In this document: piece after piece, positions 31,749 through 40,398 of the stretch
How positions within the stretch are numbered: position 1 is the stretch's first letter
Layout: each line of letters begins with the position of its first letter
Source: Streptomyces sp. NBC_01439
GTDB lineage: Bacteria > Actinomycetota > Actinomycetes > Streptomycetales > Streptomycetaceae
Direction of reading: 5' to 3'
DNA: 64,000 nt
NCBI RefSeq assembly: GCF_036227605.1
Contig: NZ_CP109487.1
Location: forward strand, 8,915,001-8,979,000
Made by a program: the position numbers and the translations under genes
Notes under the pieces: generated by a model
The model's database searches: none
Told to the model about the DNA's origin: nothing
What the model saw: only the letters and a program-made list of their open reading frames with translations

Positions 31749-32174
31749 GTGCGCCACCGCATCGCAGCTGCCTCCGCCGCCACGCTCCTTTGTCTGGTCG
31801 GCACCACTGGCATGGCAGCCGCCCAGCCCTCCAGCCTGTACGCCCCGTCCGCCCTGGTGTTCACCGTCGCGCAGGGCGACGACGTAGCCACCTCCACCAT
31901 CCTCCGGGCCTCCACCCTCAGCTGCGCCCCGACCGCGCAGGGCACCCACCCGGACCCGCAGGCCGCCTGCGCCGCCCTCAACTCCACCGGCGGAGCGCTG
32001 GACCGTCTGCTGGCTTCACCGAACCCGGACCGCGCCTGCCCGATGCACTACGCCCCGGTCACCGTCACCGCCGACGGCGTGTGGAAGGGCAGCCGTGTCG
32101 CCTGGAAGCACACCTTCTCCAACACCTGCGTGATGTCCGCGACCCTGGGCGGGAACTCCGTCTTCGCGTTCTGA
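31749..32174 (+). CDS. Subtilisin inhibitor-like secreted protein (SSI family)
   Basis: The 141-residue protein has a signal peptide (MRHRIAAASAATLLCLVGTT...AAA) and a mature domain of about 110 residues. This matches the Streptomyces subtilisin inhibitor family, which blocks secreted serine proteases as dimers. Four cysteines sit in the family positions: LSCAPT, AACAAL, RACPMHYAPV and NTCVMS. The reactive loop is ACPMHYAPV, giving Met as the likely P1 residue and His as P1'. The GTG at 31749 is preceded by AAAGAGAG. Confidence 0.93.
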   Translation: MRHRIAAASAATLLCLVGTTGMAAAQPSSLYAPSALVFTVAQGDDVATSTILRASTLSCAPTAQGTHPDPQAACAALNSTGGALDRLLASPNPDRACPMHYAPVTVTADGVWKGSRVAWKHTFSNTCVMSATLGGNSVFAF

Positions 32175-32306
32175 TCCCACATCCGACCTGTGCCGCGCAG
32201 GCGCCGGGCGTGCTCCGGGTCTCCCGTGGAGCGCGCCCCGCTCACGGACCGTCAACCGGACCGGAGCGAGGCGCTCCCCCCTCCACAGGTCTGTACCCCG
32301 ACGCGT

Positions 32307-35300
32307 CTACGCGGTCCGCTCCCGGGTGGAGACGGTGACGTGGTCCACCCGCATCGCACGGCCCGGCTCGGTGGCCGGACCTGCGCTCGCGCCGTCGGCG
32401 AGCGGCAGGTTGCCACCGATCGCCACGTTGAGGATCAGGAACAGTCCGTGGTCCACGGCCGCCTGCCACGTCGCGGGGTCCATCCGGTCGGCGGTCACCC
32501 GGTGGTGCGCGCGCCCGTCCAGGTACCAGCGCACCTCCTGCGCGCCGGGCGCGAGGTCGACCTCGACGGCGTACGAATGGAACGCCGTACGGCAGCCGGC
32601 GCACGGCTGCGGACCGGAGGTCAGGCCGGCGGGCTCCCGGCACGGACCCCCTTCCAGGACACCGCAGTGCATCGTGGCGAAGACGGTGTCCCGCCCGTTC
32701 ACGGACTCCATGACGTCGAGCTCCCCGACGCCCGGCCACCCCGTGTACCCGTCGCGCAGCGGCGCCCCCAGGGTCCAGAAGGCCGGCCAGTATCCCGCCG
32801 CCTTCTCCCCGGTCACGTCCGGCAGGGCGATCGACGCCTCGATCCGCAGGACCCCGCCGGGCGGGGGCGCGAAGTCGGAGCGCCGCGTCTCGATCCGCCC
32901 CGAACTCCACCGCCCGTCCTTGCGGGTGGGCACGATCTCCAGCGCGCCCTTCCCGTCGAGGCGGACGTTGTCGGTCGAGTCGGTCATGGTCTCGATCTCG
33001 CCGGTGCCCCATTGCGGCGCGGGGCAGCCCGGGTAGCAGGTGCCGATGTCGTGGATCCAGTCGGCGGCGGACGGAGGGGTACCCGCCGGGCCGTCGAAGT
33101 CGTCGCGCAGCAGCCGCGTCCACCCGTCCGCTCCCGGCGCCGTCCCCGGTGTCGCTCCACCCGTTGCGGGCAGCAACCCGGCCTCCGCGAGCAGCCGTTC
33201 CAGCCGGTCGGTCAGGACCACGGCCGCCGCGTTGGTTAGGTGGGCGTCGTCCCGGTAGAGCAGGATCCGGTCGAGCACGGCCGGGCAGGTCGGCCCGTCG
33301 CCCGGGCACAGGACCTGGTTCACGCCGACGCTCCGTACGCCGGGCAGGGCTCCGGACGCGATCCGCTGCGCCAGCGGATCCGGCAGCTGGGCGTCCGCGC
33401 GGCTGAACGCGCAGTCGGCCGGCGATCCCGGACTGCCGGACACACACGCCGGGATGTCCCGGCCGGGTACGGGCGTGTCCTCGACGTAGACGATCGGCGC
33501 CCCCAGGGCCCGGAGCGGCGTCAGCGTCTTCTCCCAGGCCTCGGCCAGCAGCTCTGCGTCGGCGGTGTACCGGTTGAGCGAAGAGATCACGATCAGGCGC
33601 GGCTTGGGCTGCTGCCGCAGCCGCTCCAGGGAGTCCGCCCGCCAGGTGTCGCACTCCCGGTAGGCACGCCCGAGCTGCGGGCTGTCCACCGTCAGTTCCG
33701 GCAGCGGGCACCCCTGCTTCACCAACTCCTGCAGCGCCCAGCCCCGTTCGGCGGCCAGCGCGAGCATCGGGGAGAACCACTGCCCCGCGTGCGAGTCCCC
33801 GAGCAGCACGATCCGGTCCGGGCTGTCCACCGCGCCGAACAGGCAGTCGGGGCTGCGCGTCTCGGCCGGGGCGACCTCGCAGGCCCCGTCCGGCGGGAAG
33901 TCCCCCCGTGCCTGGGCGGGACTGGGCACCACCGGTCCGTCGGCGAGCGGCGCACCGGCCGTGCGGGCGAGCAGGGTGGGGCCCGAGGCGGCGCCCGGGG
34001 GCAACCCCCGGGTGTCGACCGGGCCGGCCGGACCCAGCACGCGCAGGGTCGTCGTACCCACCACCAGCGCGAGGGCCACCGGCAGCACGATCGCCGACAC
34101 GCCCACCGACAGTCCGCGGCGGGGGAGTTCGGAGACCGTGCGGCTGCGGCGCAGCGGCTGCTCCACCCAGCGCATGGTGGCGAGGGCGGGCAGTACGGCC
34201 GCCAGTGTCAGCGCGGTCTTCGCGGCCCAGCCGAGCGTGCCGAGCCTGGCCTCGGCGAGGACCAGCACCGGCCAGTGCCACAGGTACAGGGTGTAGGAGA
34301 GCCGCCCGACGGCCCGGGGCGCCCGTCCCGCCAGCAGCCGCCCCACGTCCCACGGCCCTTGCGCGTGCCGTTCGCCCCGGCCGGGTATCGCGGCGAGGAT
34401 CACGGCGGCGGTGGCCAGGGTCGGTACGAGCGCCGCGTAGCCCGGGTACGGGGTCCCGGCGTCGTACGACACGACGCACCAGCCGATCGCCGCGGCCCCG
34501 GCCCAGCCGCACAGCAGCCGCAACGGGCGCGGACCGCGCATCAGGTGCCAGGGCAGCAGGGCGAGCAGCGCCCCGACACCGAACTGCCAGACCCGCGAGG
34601 CAGTTCCGAGGTACGCGAGCGATACGGAGTGCTCGGTCCAGAACACCGCCAGCGCGAACGAGGCCAGGGTGAGCGGGGCGGCGGCCAGCACCACGAGGAG
34701 CCGGACCGCCCGGCCCCGGCGGACCGCCCGGGCCGCGCTCAGCACCAGCACCGCCAGCAGCGGGGCCCAGAACAGGTAGAACTGTTCCTCGACGGCGAGG
34801 GACCAGAAGTGCAGCAGCGGGCTCTGGTCGTGCCCGGCGGCGAGGTAGTCGGTCTGCTGCGCCACGAACCGCCAGTTGGCGAAGGACAGGGCCGCCGCGA
34901 CGACGTCGTGCTCCATGTCGGTGCGGCGCAGCGGTACGGTCAACCAGGCGCCGGCGACGGCCACCACGGCGAGCACCACGGCGGCGGAGGGCAGCAGCCG
35001 ACGGGCCCGCCGGGAGAAGAAGTCACCGAGGTGGATCCGGCCGGTGGTGATCGCCTCCCGGACCAGCAGGCCGGTGATGAGGTAGCCGGAGATGACGAAG
35101 AAGACGTCCACGCCGACGAAGCCACCGGTCGCCCCGGGAATGCCGGCATGGAAGGCCAGCACCGCGAGGACGGCGACCGCGCGCAGACCCTCGATGTCGG
35201 GCCGGAAGGCGGACCGGTGCGGGCTCGGCCCGGACTCGTTGCCCGAGCGGGATCCGGACGGCATCTCTGCGGCCCCGGGAGCGACGCTCCCGCGGGGCCT

Positions 35301-35330
35301 GCGCCGGCCGGGTGTCACGAGGAAGGACAT
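32307..35330 (-). CDS. Acyltransferase-3 / SGNH / GH16 three-domain membrane protein
   Basis: The 1007-residue protein joins three parts. Residues ~35-420 form an OafA/OatA-type acyltransferase-3 membrane domain (RPDIEGLRAVAVLAVLAFHA, VDVFFVISGYLITGLLV, LLHFWSLAVEEQFYLFW, LSYTLYLWHWPVLV). Residues ~490-730 form an SGNH esterase-like domain (IVLLGDSHAGQWFSPML near the start, DDAHLT near the end). Residues ~755-1007 form a GH16 domain with the catalytic motif VGELDVMESVNG and WGTGEIETMTDS. The first two parts O-acylate polysaccharides across the membrane; GH16 enzymes cut beta-glucans or related glycans. The GH16 part should lie outside the cell. The gene follows the GT2 gene by 14 bp, so synthesis, acylation and trimming of one polysaccharide may be linked. 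Confidence 0.9.
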   Translation of the reverse strand: MSFLVTPGRRRPRGSVAPGAAEMPSGSRSGNESGPSPHRSAFRPDIEGLRAVAVLAVLAFHAGIPGATGGFVGVDVFFVISGYLITGLLVREAITTGRIHLGDFFSRRARRLLPSAAVVLAVVAVAGAWLTVPLRRTDMEHDVVAAALSFANWRFVAQQTDYLAAGHDQSPLLHFWSLAVEEQFYLFWAPLLAVLVLSAARAVRRGRAVRLLVVLAAAPLTLASFALAVFWTEHSVSLAYLGTASRVWQFGVGALLALLPWHLMRGPRPLRLLCGWAGAAAIGWCVVSYDAGTPYPGYAALVPTLATAAVILAAIPGRGERHAQGPWDVGRLLAGRAPRAVGRLSYTLYLWHWPVLVLAEARLGTLGWAAKTALTLAAVLPALATMRWVEQPLRRSRTVSELPRRGLSVGVSAIVLPVALALVVGTTTLRVLGPAGPVDTRGLPPGAASGPTLLARTAGAPLADGPVVPSPAQARGDFPPDGACEVAPAETRSPDCLFGAVDSPDRIVLLGDSHAGQWFSPMLALAAERGWALQELVKQGCPLPELTVDSPQLGRAYRECDTWRADSLERLRQQPKPRLIVISSLNRYTADAELLAEAWEKTLTPLRALGAPIVYVEDTPVPGRDIPACVSGSPGSPADCAFSRADAQLPDPLAQRIASGALPGVRSVGVNQVLCPGDGPTCPAVLDRILLYRDDAHLTNAAAVVLTDRLERLLAEAGLLPATGGATPGTAPGADGWTRLLRDDFDGPAGTPPSAADWIHDIGTCYPGCPAPQWGTGEIETMTDSTDNVRLDGKGALEIVPTRKDGRWSSGRIETRRSDFAPPPGGVLRIEASIALPDVTGEKAAGYWPAFWTLGAPLRDGYTGWPGVGELDVMESVNGRDTVFATMHCGVLEGGPCREPAGLTSGPQPCAGCRTAFHSYAVEVDLAPGAQEVRWYLDGRAHHRVTADRMDPATWQAAVDHGLFLILNVAIGGNLPLADGASAGPATEPGRAMRVDHVTVSTRERTA

Positions 35331-35344
35331 GCGGACGGTGCCTT

Positions 35345-37027
35345 TCAACTCAGCCAGGGGAGCATCGGGTCGACCCACCCCGAAGCCAGCAGTCCGGTCA
35401 GGAGGAGGACCGCGGAAGCGGCGACGGTCTCGGGCCAGCGGCGCGGCAGCACGCCGCCGCGCGGGCGCAGCGCGGCACGCACCCGGGCGCGCACCGGCCC
35501 CGCCTCCGGGTACAGCTCGGCCACCAGGTCCCGGATCAGCGGGACGTTGATCTGGCACTGCACCAGGAGGTAGAGGAGCAGCCCCCAGTTGGGCTCCCAG
35601 CCGCCCCGGGCCACGGCCAGCGCGAGGCCGATGGCCGCGGCGCCGTTGGAGAGGACGAGCCAGACGAGCGAGACGGTCACCACCCGGCGGGCCATCCCGC
35701 CCGGAGCTCCCGTACTCCGCGCGCCGGTGGGCACCCAGGCGGCGGTCCGCCCCCGCAGCGTGTGCACGAACGCGGTCGCGGCGGCCACGCTGGTCAGGAC
35801 GTTCGCCCGGATGACCTCCACCCGCCAGCGGGTACGGCTGATCCGCGGCAGCAACACGTGCCACAGCCACAGCGGGGCGAGCAGGGGCAGTACGTGCCAG
35901 GGCCGGATCTGGTCCGGGAACCAGAACATCATCACCAGCGGCGGCAACGGCGCAGCGAAGGTGTTCACGGCGGTGGTCAGATAGCCGACGATGCCCTCGT
36001 AGAAGCACAGCCGCATCCGCCAGGGCGCGCCCATCCGCCGCAGCACGGGCGTGCCGAGCAGGTGGAGGTTGCCCATCGCCCACCGGTACTGCTGGTTGAC
36101 GAAGGAAGTGACCCGGTCGGGCGAGGTGCCCTTGGCGACCAGCACCGGTACGTACAGGGTGCGGAACCCCTGCTCGTGCAGGGCGAGCCCGGTGTACAGG
36201 TCCTCGCTGTGGTCGAGCCGGGCGAAGCCGCCGGCCAGGTCGATCGCGCTGCGCCGGTACACGGCGTTGCTGCCGCAGCAGATGGCGGCGTCGCTCGCGT
36301 CCCGGGACGGCTGGATCCAGCGGAAGAACCACTCCTGCGCGGAGCCGGCGGCCCGCTGGATCCACCCCATGTTCTCGTCGGTGTCGAAGCACTGCGGGCT
36401 CTGCACGATGCCGACGGCCGGGTCGGCCAGGTAGGGCACGAGGTGGCGCAGGAAGTCCGGCCGCGGGGCGAAGTCCGCGTCCAGGATCGCGATGAACTCG
36501 GCGCTGCTCAGGGTGAGCGCGTGGTTGAGGTTGCCGGCCTTCTTCAGGTGCCCCCGGTCGGGCCGTACGACGTACTCGTAGCCGTACGAGGCGGCCAGCG
36601 CAGCGACTTCGGGCCGGTCGGCGTCGTCCAGGACCCAGACGGTCAGCGCGCCGGGCCAGTCGACGGCCGCAACCGCGCGGTAGGCGTTGCCCAGGACGTC
36701 GAGCGGCTCGCCGCAGGTGGGCAGGTACAGATCGACGTCCGGCAGGCTCGCGGGCTGCCAGGCGTGGACGAGCACCTCGTGCGACTGCCGGGTGAGCCGG
36801 CGCTGGCGCAGGCTGTTGACGCTGGACAGGGCGAGGGCGACGAGGTTGAGCCCGAGGACGGCGAGGAACGCCCATAGGGCCGGTGTCCGCAGGGCGAAGG
36901 TGAACATGGTCGCCGCCGTGAACACGAAGGCGAGCGAGGTACTCACGAGGACCCAGCGGCGCTGCGGACCGAAATACCAGAAGAGTTCTTCGTCGGATGG
37001 TGGTTGCGGAAGATGATGAAAGGTCAT
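35345..37027 (-). CDS. Cellulose-synthase-like GT2 glycosyltransferase
   Basis: The 560-residue membrane glycosyltransferase has processive family 2 motifs: LYLPTCGEPLDVLGNAYRAV, VWVLDDADRP, FIAILDADFAPRPDFL (DxD), the acceptor-site SEDLYTGLALHEQGF and the product-channel QQYRWAMGN (QxxRW form). Two N-terminal and about six C-terminal hydrophobic helices surround the catalytic domain. It should polymerise a beta-linked glycan from a UDP-sugar and export it. It lacks a fused deacetylase, unlike MatB-type proteins. ATG at 37027 has GGGGGG just upstream. Two DasR-like operators lie in its promoter region. Confidence 0.9.
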   Translation of the reverse strand: MTFHHLPQPPSDEELFWYFGPQRRWVLVSTSLAFVFTAATMFTFALRTPALWAFLAVLGLNLVALALSSVNSLRQRRLTRQSHEVLVHAWQPASLPDVDLYLPTCGEPLDVLGNAYRAVAAVDWPGALTVWVLDDADRPEVAALAASYGYEYVVRPDRGHLKKAGNLNHALTLSSAEFIAILDADFAPRPDFLRHLVPYLADPAVGIVQSPQCFDTDENMGWIQRAAGSAQEWFFRWIQPSRDASDAAICCGSNAVYRRSAIDLAGGFARLDHSEDLYTGLALHEQGFRTLYVPVLVAKGTSPDRVTSFVNQQYRWAMGNLHLLGTPVLRRMGAPWRMRLCFYEGIVGYLTTAVNTFAAPLPPLVMMFWFPDQIRPWHVLPLLAPLWLWHVLLPRISRTRWRVEVIRANVLTSVAAATAFVHTLRGRTAAWVPTGARSTGAPGGMARRVVTVSLVWLVLSNGAAAIGLALAVARGGWEPNWGLLLYLLVQCQINVPLIRDLVAELYPEAGPVRARVRAALRPRGGVLPRRWPETVAASAVLLLTGLLASGWVDPMLPWLS

Positions 37028-37080
37028 AAAGCCCCCCACGGCCGTGCATGTACCCGTTTCAGGTGGCCCATCCTAATACC

Positions 37081-37096
37081 AAAGGTATAGACCAGT
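37081..37096. promoter_or_regulatory. DasR-like dre operator, weaker copy
   Basis: AAAGGTATAGACCAGT matches about 13 of 16 positions of the dre consensus A(C/G)TGGTCTAGACCA(C/G)T. It lies 54 bp upstream of the GT2 start. Confidence 0.5.
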
Positions 37097-37148
37097 TGTT
37101 GCGAGAGTGTGGCACCGGAGTCAATGCGCCACGGTTTGGCGCGACTTC

Positions 37149-37164
37149 AATGGTCCAGACCTCT
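37149..37164. promoter_or_regulatory. DasR-like dre operator
   Basis: AATGGTCCAGACCTCT matches 13 of 16 positions and contains TGGTCCAGACCT, the 12-bp repeat described for Streptomyces chitinase promoters. It lies 122 bp upstream of the GT2 start. Confidence 0.6.
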
Positions 37165-37269
37165 CGGTCCACCATTCGACCGGCCGTGTCCGGCGGCTCC
37201 GGGAAGGCGCGGGTCACGTAGGGGTGAACAGTCCTGGAACTCGCCGGGGCGGGCCGCGGCCGGTCGGGG

Positions 37270-37875
37270 TCAGGTGGTGGTGAAGATCCGGTCGAGGTGG
37301 TGGTGGAGCACCGCGACGGCCGACTCGGGCCCCCGTTGGCCCACCAGGATGCTGGTGCCCATGGTCGCCGTCATGGCGAGCAGGCTGATCGCCTCCGTGC
37401 GCGCGTCGACGCCCGGGTCGGCTGCGCCGCTCTCCTGAGCCTGCCGGAGCAGGCCGGCGACGGCGTTCTCCGCGGCGTCGGGGTTGTCGATGAACGGCTG
37501 GGCGGCGAGCGCCTCGTCGGTCACGGACAGGATCGAGTACGAGCTGTAGAGGAGGTGGAAGGTGCGGCCCTCCTCGTCGGTGGGGAGGGAGGCCAGGAGC
37601 AGTGCCTCGATGGTCGCGCGGGGGCCCGGGTTCGGGCCGACGGCGCGCAGGCGCTCGCCCACGCGTGCGGTGAAGCGGTCCGTGAGGTGCTGGAGTCCGT
37701 AGAAGAGCAGCTTCTCCTTGGTCTCGAAGTAGTACTGCACGAGTCGCAGCGACACCCCCGCCTCTGCTGCGACGTCGCGCATGCCGACGGCGTGCAGTCC
37801 GCGCCGCCCGGCCACCCGGATGAGCGCCTCGGCGATCTGGGCCCGCCGTTCCTCGTGGTCCACGCGCTTCGGCAT
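37270..37875 (-). CDS. TetR-family regulator
   Basis: The 201-residue protein has an N-terminal TetR helix-turn-helix (ALIRVAGRRGLHAVGMRDVA, VSLRLVQYYFETKEKLLFYG) and an all-helical ligand domain. ATG at 37875 fits the usual distance to the HTH and is preceded by an AGGA site; longer in-frame starts add only a disordered, Arg-rich lead. It is divergent from the alpha/beta hydrolase gene, and an ATGGTAC palindrome lies between them, so it probably represses itself and that gene. Confidence 0.88.
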   Translation of the reverse strand: MPKRVDHEERRAQIAEALIRVAGRRGLHAVGMRDVAAEAGVSLRLVQYYFETKEKLLFYGLQHLTDRFTARVGERLRAVGPNPGPRATIEALLLASLPTDEEGRTFHLLYSSYSILSVTDEALAAQPFIDNPDAAENAVAGLLRQAQESGAADPGVDARTEAISLLAMTATMGTSILVGQRGPESAVAVLHHHLDRIFTTT

Positions 37876-37936
37876 GTCCTGTCTCCGCCCGTCCGTGTGC
37901 GCTCGCGTTCGCGGTCCGGACCGCCCGGACCCTTTC

Positions 37937-37954
37937 ATGGTACCGCTGTACCAT
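37937..37954. promoter_or_regulatory. Probable TetR operator
   Basis: ATGGTACCGCTGTACCAT has perfect 7-bp arms and a 4-bp centre; a third ATGGTAC half-site follows at 37959-37965. The site lies between the divergent TetR and hydrolase genes. Confidence 0.72.
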
Positions 37955-38010
37955 CTTTATGGTACGTTCGTATTACGAAGAATGGATCTTCGAAGAACCG
38001 GAGGTGCCCC

Positions 38011-38949
38011 GTGCCTGAGAACCCCACCCGAACCCGTCCGCGCCGCGACGTCGGCCGCTACGTGAGCGACGAGCTGCGCGACCGGTACTTCGCCGCGGGC
38101 GACGCGCTCTACGCGATGGGTGCACCCGCCCGCTACGAGACGGAAGTCGAGACCAGCTTCGGCACCACGCACGTCTACCGCTACGGCCCCGACGACCCGG
38201 CCGCGGAGTCCCGTACTCCGGTCGTTCTGATCCACGGCGCCGGCTACTCCTCGGCCATGTGGTACCCCAACACCCCCGCGCTCAGCGCCGAACGCCCCGT
38301 CTACGCGCTCGACACCCCCGGTGACGCCGGCCGCAGCATCCACCGCGAACCCATGTGGCAGCCCGAGCGCGCGGCCCAGTGGCTCGACGAGGCGCTGGAG
38401 GGACTGGGCCTCGACCGCGTACACCTCGTCGGCTCCTCCTACGGGGGCTGGCTCGTGCTCAACCAGGCGCACCGCCGGAGCGGTCGACTCGCCTCCGTCA
38501 CGCTCCTCGACCCGGGCGGCCTGGAGAAGGTGGGCCTGCGCTTCTTCGCCTGGGTCTTCGTCAGCCTCTTCGCCAGCTTCGCGCCCAAGGCGCTGCGCCC
38601 GCGCCTCGCCGCCTGGCTTGAGCAGCCGGTCATCGTCGTGCCCGAGCTGCGCAAGTGGGTCCAGCTGGGTGCCCGGGCCTTCCGGATCCGGCGCCCGGCG
38701 CCCCTGCCGCTGGCCGAGGACGCGCTGCGCTCCATCCGCACCCCCCTCTACCTCGTCCTGGGCAAGCGCAGCCTGCTCGTCCACCCCAAGCGCCAGCTGG
38801 AACGCGTACCGCGCCTGATACCCGGCGCTCGCGCCGAGATCGTCGCCGCGACCGGCCACGGACCGCAGATCGACCACCCCGACCTGGTCAACGCGCGGAT
38901 GCTGAGCTTCATGGAGGACGTCGACTCCCTCGCCCCGGCCGGCGCCTGA
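38011..38949 (+). CDS. Alpha/beta hydrolase
   Basis: The 312-residue protein is of the alpha/beta hydrolase fold: oxyanion loop VVLIHGAGYSSAMWYPN, nucleophile VHLVGSSYGGWLVLNQ, and catalytic His in ATGHGPQIDHPD. There is no signal peptide. A hydrophobic cap segment, FFAWVFVSLFASFAPKALRP, may contact lipids or a hydrophobic substrate. GGAGG lies 6 bp upstream of the GTG at 38011. The divergent TetR gene and shared operator suggest induction by its own substrate or a related ligand. The substrate is unknown. Confidence 0.85.
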   Translation: MPENPTRTRPRRDVGRYVSDELRDRYFAAGDALYAMGAPARYETEVETSFGTTHVYRYGPDDPAAESRTPVVLIHGAGYSSAMWYPNTPALSAERPVYALDTPGDAGRSIHREPMWQPERAAQWLDEALEGLGLDRVHLVGSSYGGWLVLNQAHRRSGRLASVTLLDPGGLEKVGLRFFAWVFVSLFASFAPKALRPRLAAWLEQPVIVVPELRKWVQLGARAFRIRRPAPLPLAEDALRSIRTPLYLVLGKRSLLVHPKRQLERVPRLIPGARAEIVAATGHGPQIDHPDLVNARMLSFMEDVDSLAPAGA

Positions 38950-39094
38950 GCCGGGCCCGGCGGCTCCGGATCGCGTGGGCAGGTCCGGAAGTGACGTGCC
39001 GCTTGTCCGGATCGTCGCTGTTCATCCCGGTCCGGCGGGGCAAGGATGTCTCCCTGCGGTTCGGCTTTCCACGTGACGTGATCCGGGGGGATCC

Positions 39095-40300
39095 ATGGCG
39101 ACGAGAACGCGACGCACCAGGAACACGAGGGGCCCAGGACGTACGAGGCGTACGGGCTTCGCCGTGGCGGGCAGTTTCCTCGCCGCCCTCGGCATGACGG
39201 CTCCCGCGCAGGCGGCCGCGGGGTCAACGGCCGCATCCTGCACGCCGTCCATCCAGGTCCTGCAGAAGCTGCCCGCCACCGACGATCCGCATCCGAGCCC
39301 CTGGGTGCGCCACACCCAGGTCTCGGCCATCGCACCGGGGCACTCGCGCCTGGCGGTCGGCATGTCCGGCATGAAGCCGGTGTACTGGATCGGGGAACAG
39401 GTGTACGCGGTCCCGGTGCCCGAGGGCTCCAGCACGGGCCGGGTCAAGGACGTCAACCGGTCCGGCCTCATGGTCGGGCAGGTGACCACCCGCGACGGCA
39501 GCCTGGCGTTCAGCTACCGGCACGGCGACGCCGCCATCACCGTACTGCCCGGCGGGGACGAGGCGAGCGGGGTCAACGACCGCGGCGTCATCATCGGCAG
39601 CCTCTGGGACGCCGCCCAGAACCGGATCATCGGCGTGGAGTGGTCGCACGGCAGGCCGCGCCGCGAACTGCCCCGGCCCGCCGGTTACATGCTCTCCCAG
39701 ATGTCCGGCCTCAACAACGCCGGGCAGGTATCGGGCAACGCCTGGGAGCTGGAACGGCGCCCCGGCCGCCAGTTCCAAGCCGTCCCGGGGCTCTACTGGC
39801 CCGCGTACCCGGACTCGACGCCCGTGGTGCTGGCGCCCTTCGACGACACGGGGGACCAGCACGTCACCCGGGGGATCGACGACTCGGGCCGGATCGTCGG
39901 CTACGCGCGGCGGGGCAGCGGGCCCGACAGCGCGGAGTACGCCGTGGTGTGGAACCGACCCGACGGCCCTGCGGTGTACGCACCTTGGGCGCCCGGAGCG
40001 ATCGGCGGAACGTTTGACGCGATCAGCCCGAACACCGGAGTCGCGGTCGGCCTGGCCGAGTTCAGGTACCCGTCGCCGCCCCCGCCGGACAGCCCGCCGG
40101 CCCGGGCGCAGTACTGGACCGGCAAGGGGCCGATGCGCGTCCTGCCGGGGCTGGGTCCGTCCCTGTTCACCGCCGCGTTCGCCGTCACCGACGACGACCG
40201 GGTCGGCGGAGCCGCGCTGGACGCGCAGAACCGGGTCCTGCCGGTGATCTGGACCTGTGCGTCCAAGCAGGCGTACGTCTTGAAGGGCTCCCGGCCCTAG
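39095..40300 (+). CDS. Secreted HAF-repeat/propeller-like protein
   Basis: The 401-residue protein has a twin-arginine-like or Sec signal (RRTRNTRGPGRTRRTGFAVA, then a hydrophobic stretch ending APAQAAA). The mature part carries repeated segments of the form VNRSGLMVGQV, VNDRGVIIGSL, LNNAGQVSGNA, IDDSGRIVGYA and VTDDDRVGGAA, each followed by a WxxG-like strand. Such HAF-type repeats usually build a beta-propeller. There are two cysteines in the mature protein, near its ends, which could close the ring. Function unknown. Confidence 0.82.
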   Translation: MATRTRRTRNTRGPGRTRRTGFAVAGSFLAALGMTAPAQAAAGSTAASCTPSIQVLQKLPATDDPHPSPWVRHTQVSAIAPGHSRLAVGMSGMKPVYWIGEQVYAVPVPEGSSTGRVKDVNRSGLMVGQVTTRDGSLAFSYRHGDAAITVLPGGDEASGVNDRGVIIGSLWDAAQNRIIGVEWSHGRPRRELPRPAGYMLSQMSGLNNAGQVSGNAWELERRPGRQFQAVPGLYWPAYPDSTPVVLAPFDDTGDQHVTRGIDDSGRIVGYARRGSGPDSAEYAVVWNRPDGPAVYAPWAPGAIGGTFDAISPNTGVAVGLAEFRYPSPPPPDSPPARAQYWTGKGPMRVLPGLGPSLFTAAFAVTDDDRVGGAALDAQNRVLPVIWTCASKQAYVLKGSRP

Positions 40301-40342
40301 GGCCGGTTCGGTTCCGTTCGTTCGGGGCAGGGCGGTCTCGGG

Positions 40343-40381
40343 CACGCCGTGGCGAGCACCCCCGTGGATCGCCACGGCGTG
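40343..40381. terminator. Bidirectional hairpin terminator
   Basis: CACGCCGTGGCGA and TCGCCACGGCGTG pair over 13 bp, between the convergent propeller gene and the receptor-like gene. Confidence 0.72.
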
Positions 40382-40398
40382 TGCGGGGCCGTCCTGCG

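Noticed and set aside
33232..33242. TTGGTTAGGTG, resembling half of an iron box
   Set aside because: Only one arm is present, and it lies inside the coding sequence of the acyltransferase/SGNH/GH16 gene.
32307..37049. A single minus-strand frame joining the glycosyltransferase region to the acyltransferase gene
   Set aside because: The upstream part is an out-of-frame reading of the GT2 gene. The real acyltransferase starts at 35330 with its own N-terminus, and the GT2 gene has its own stop at 35345.
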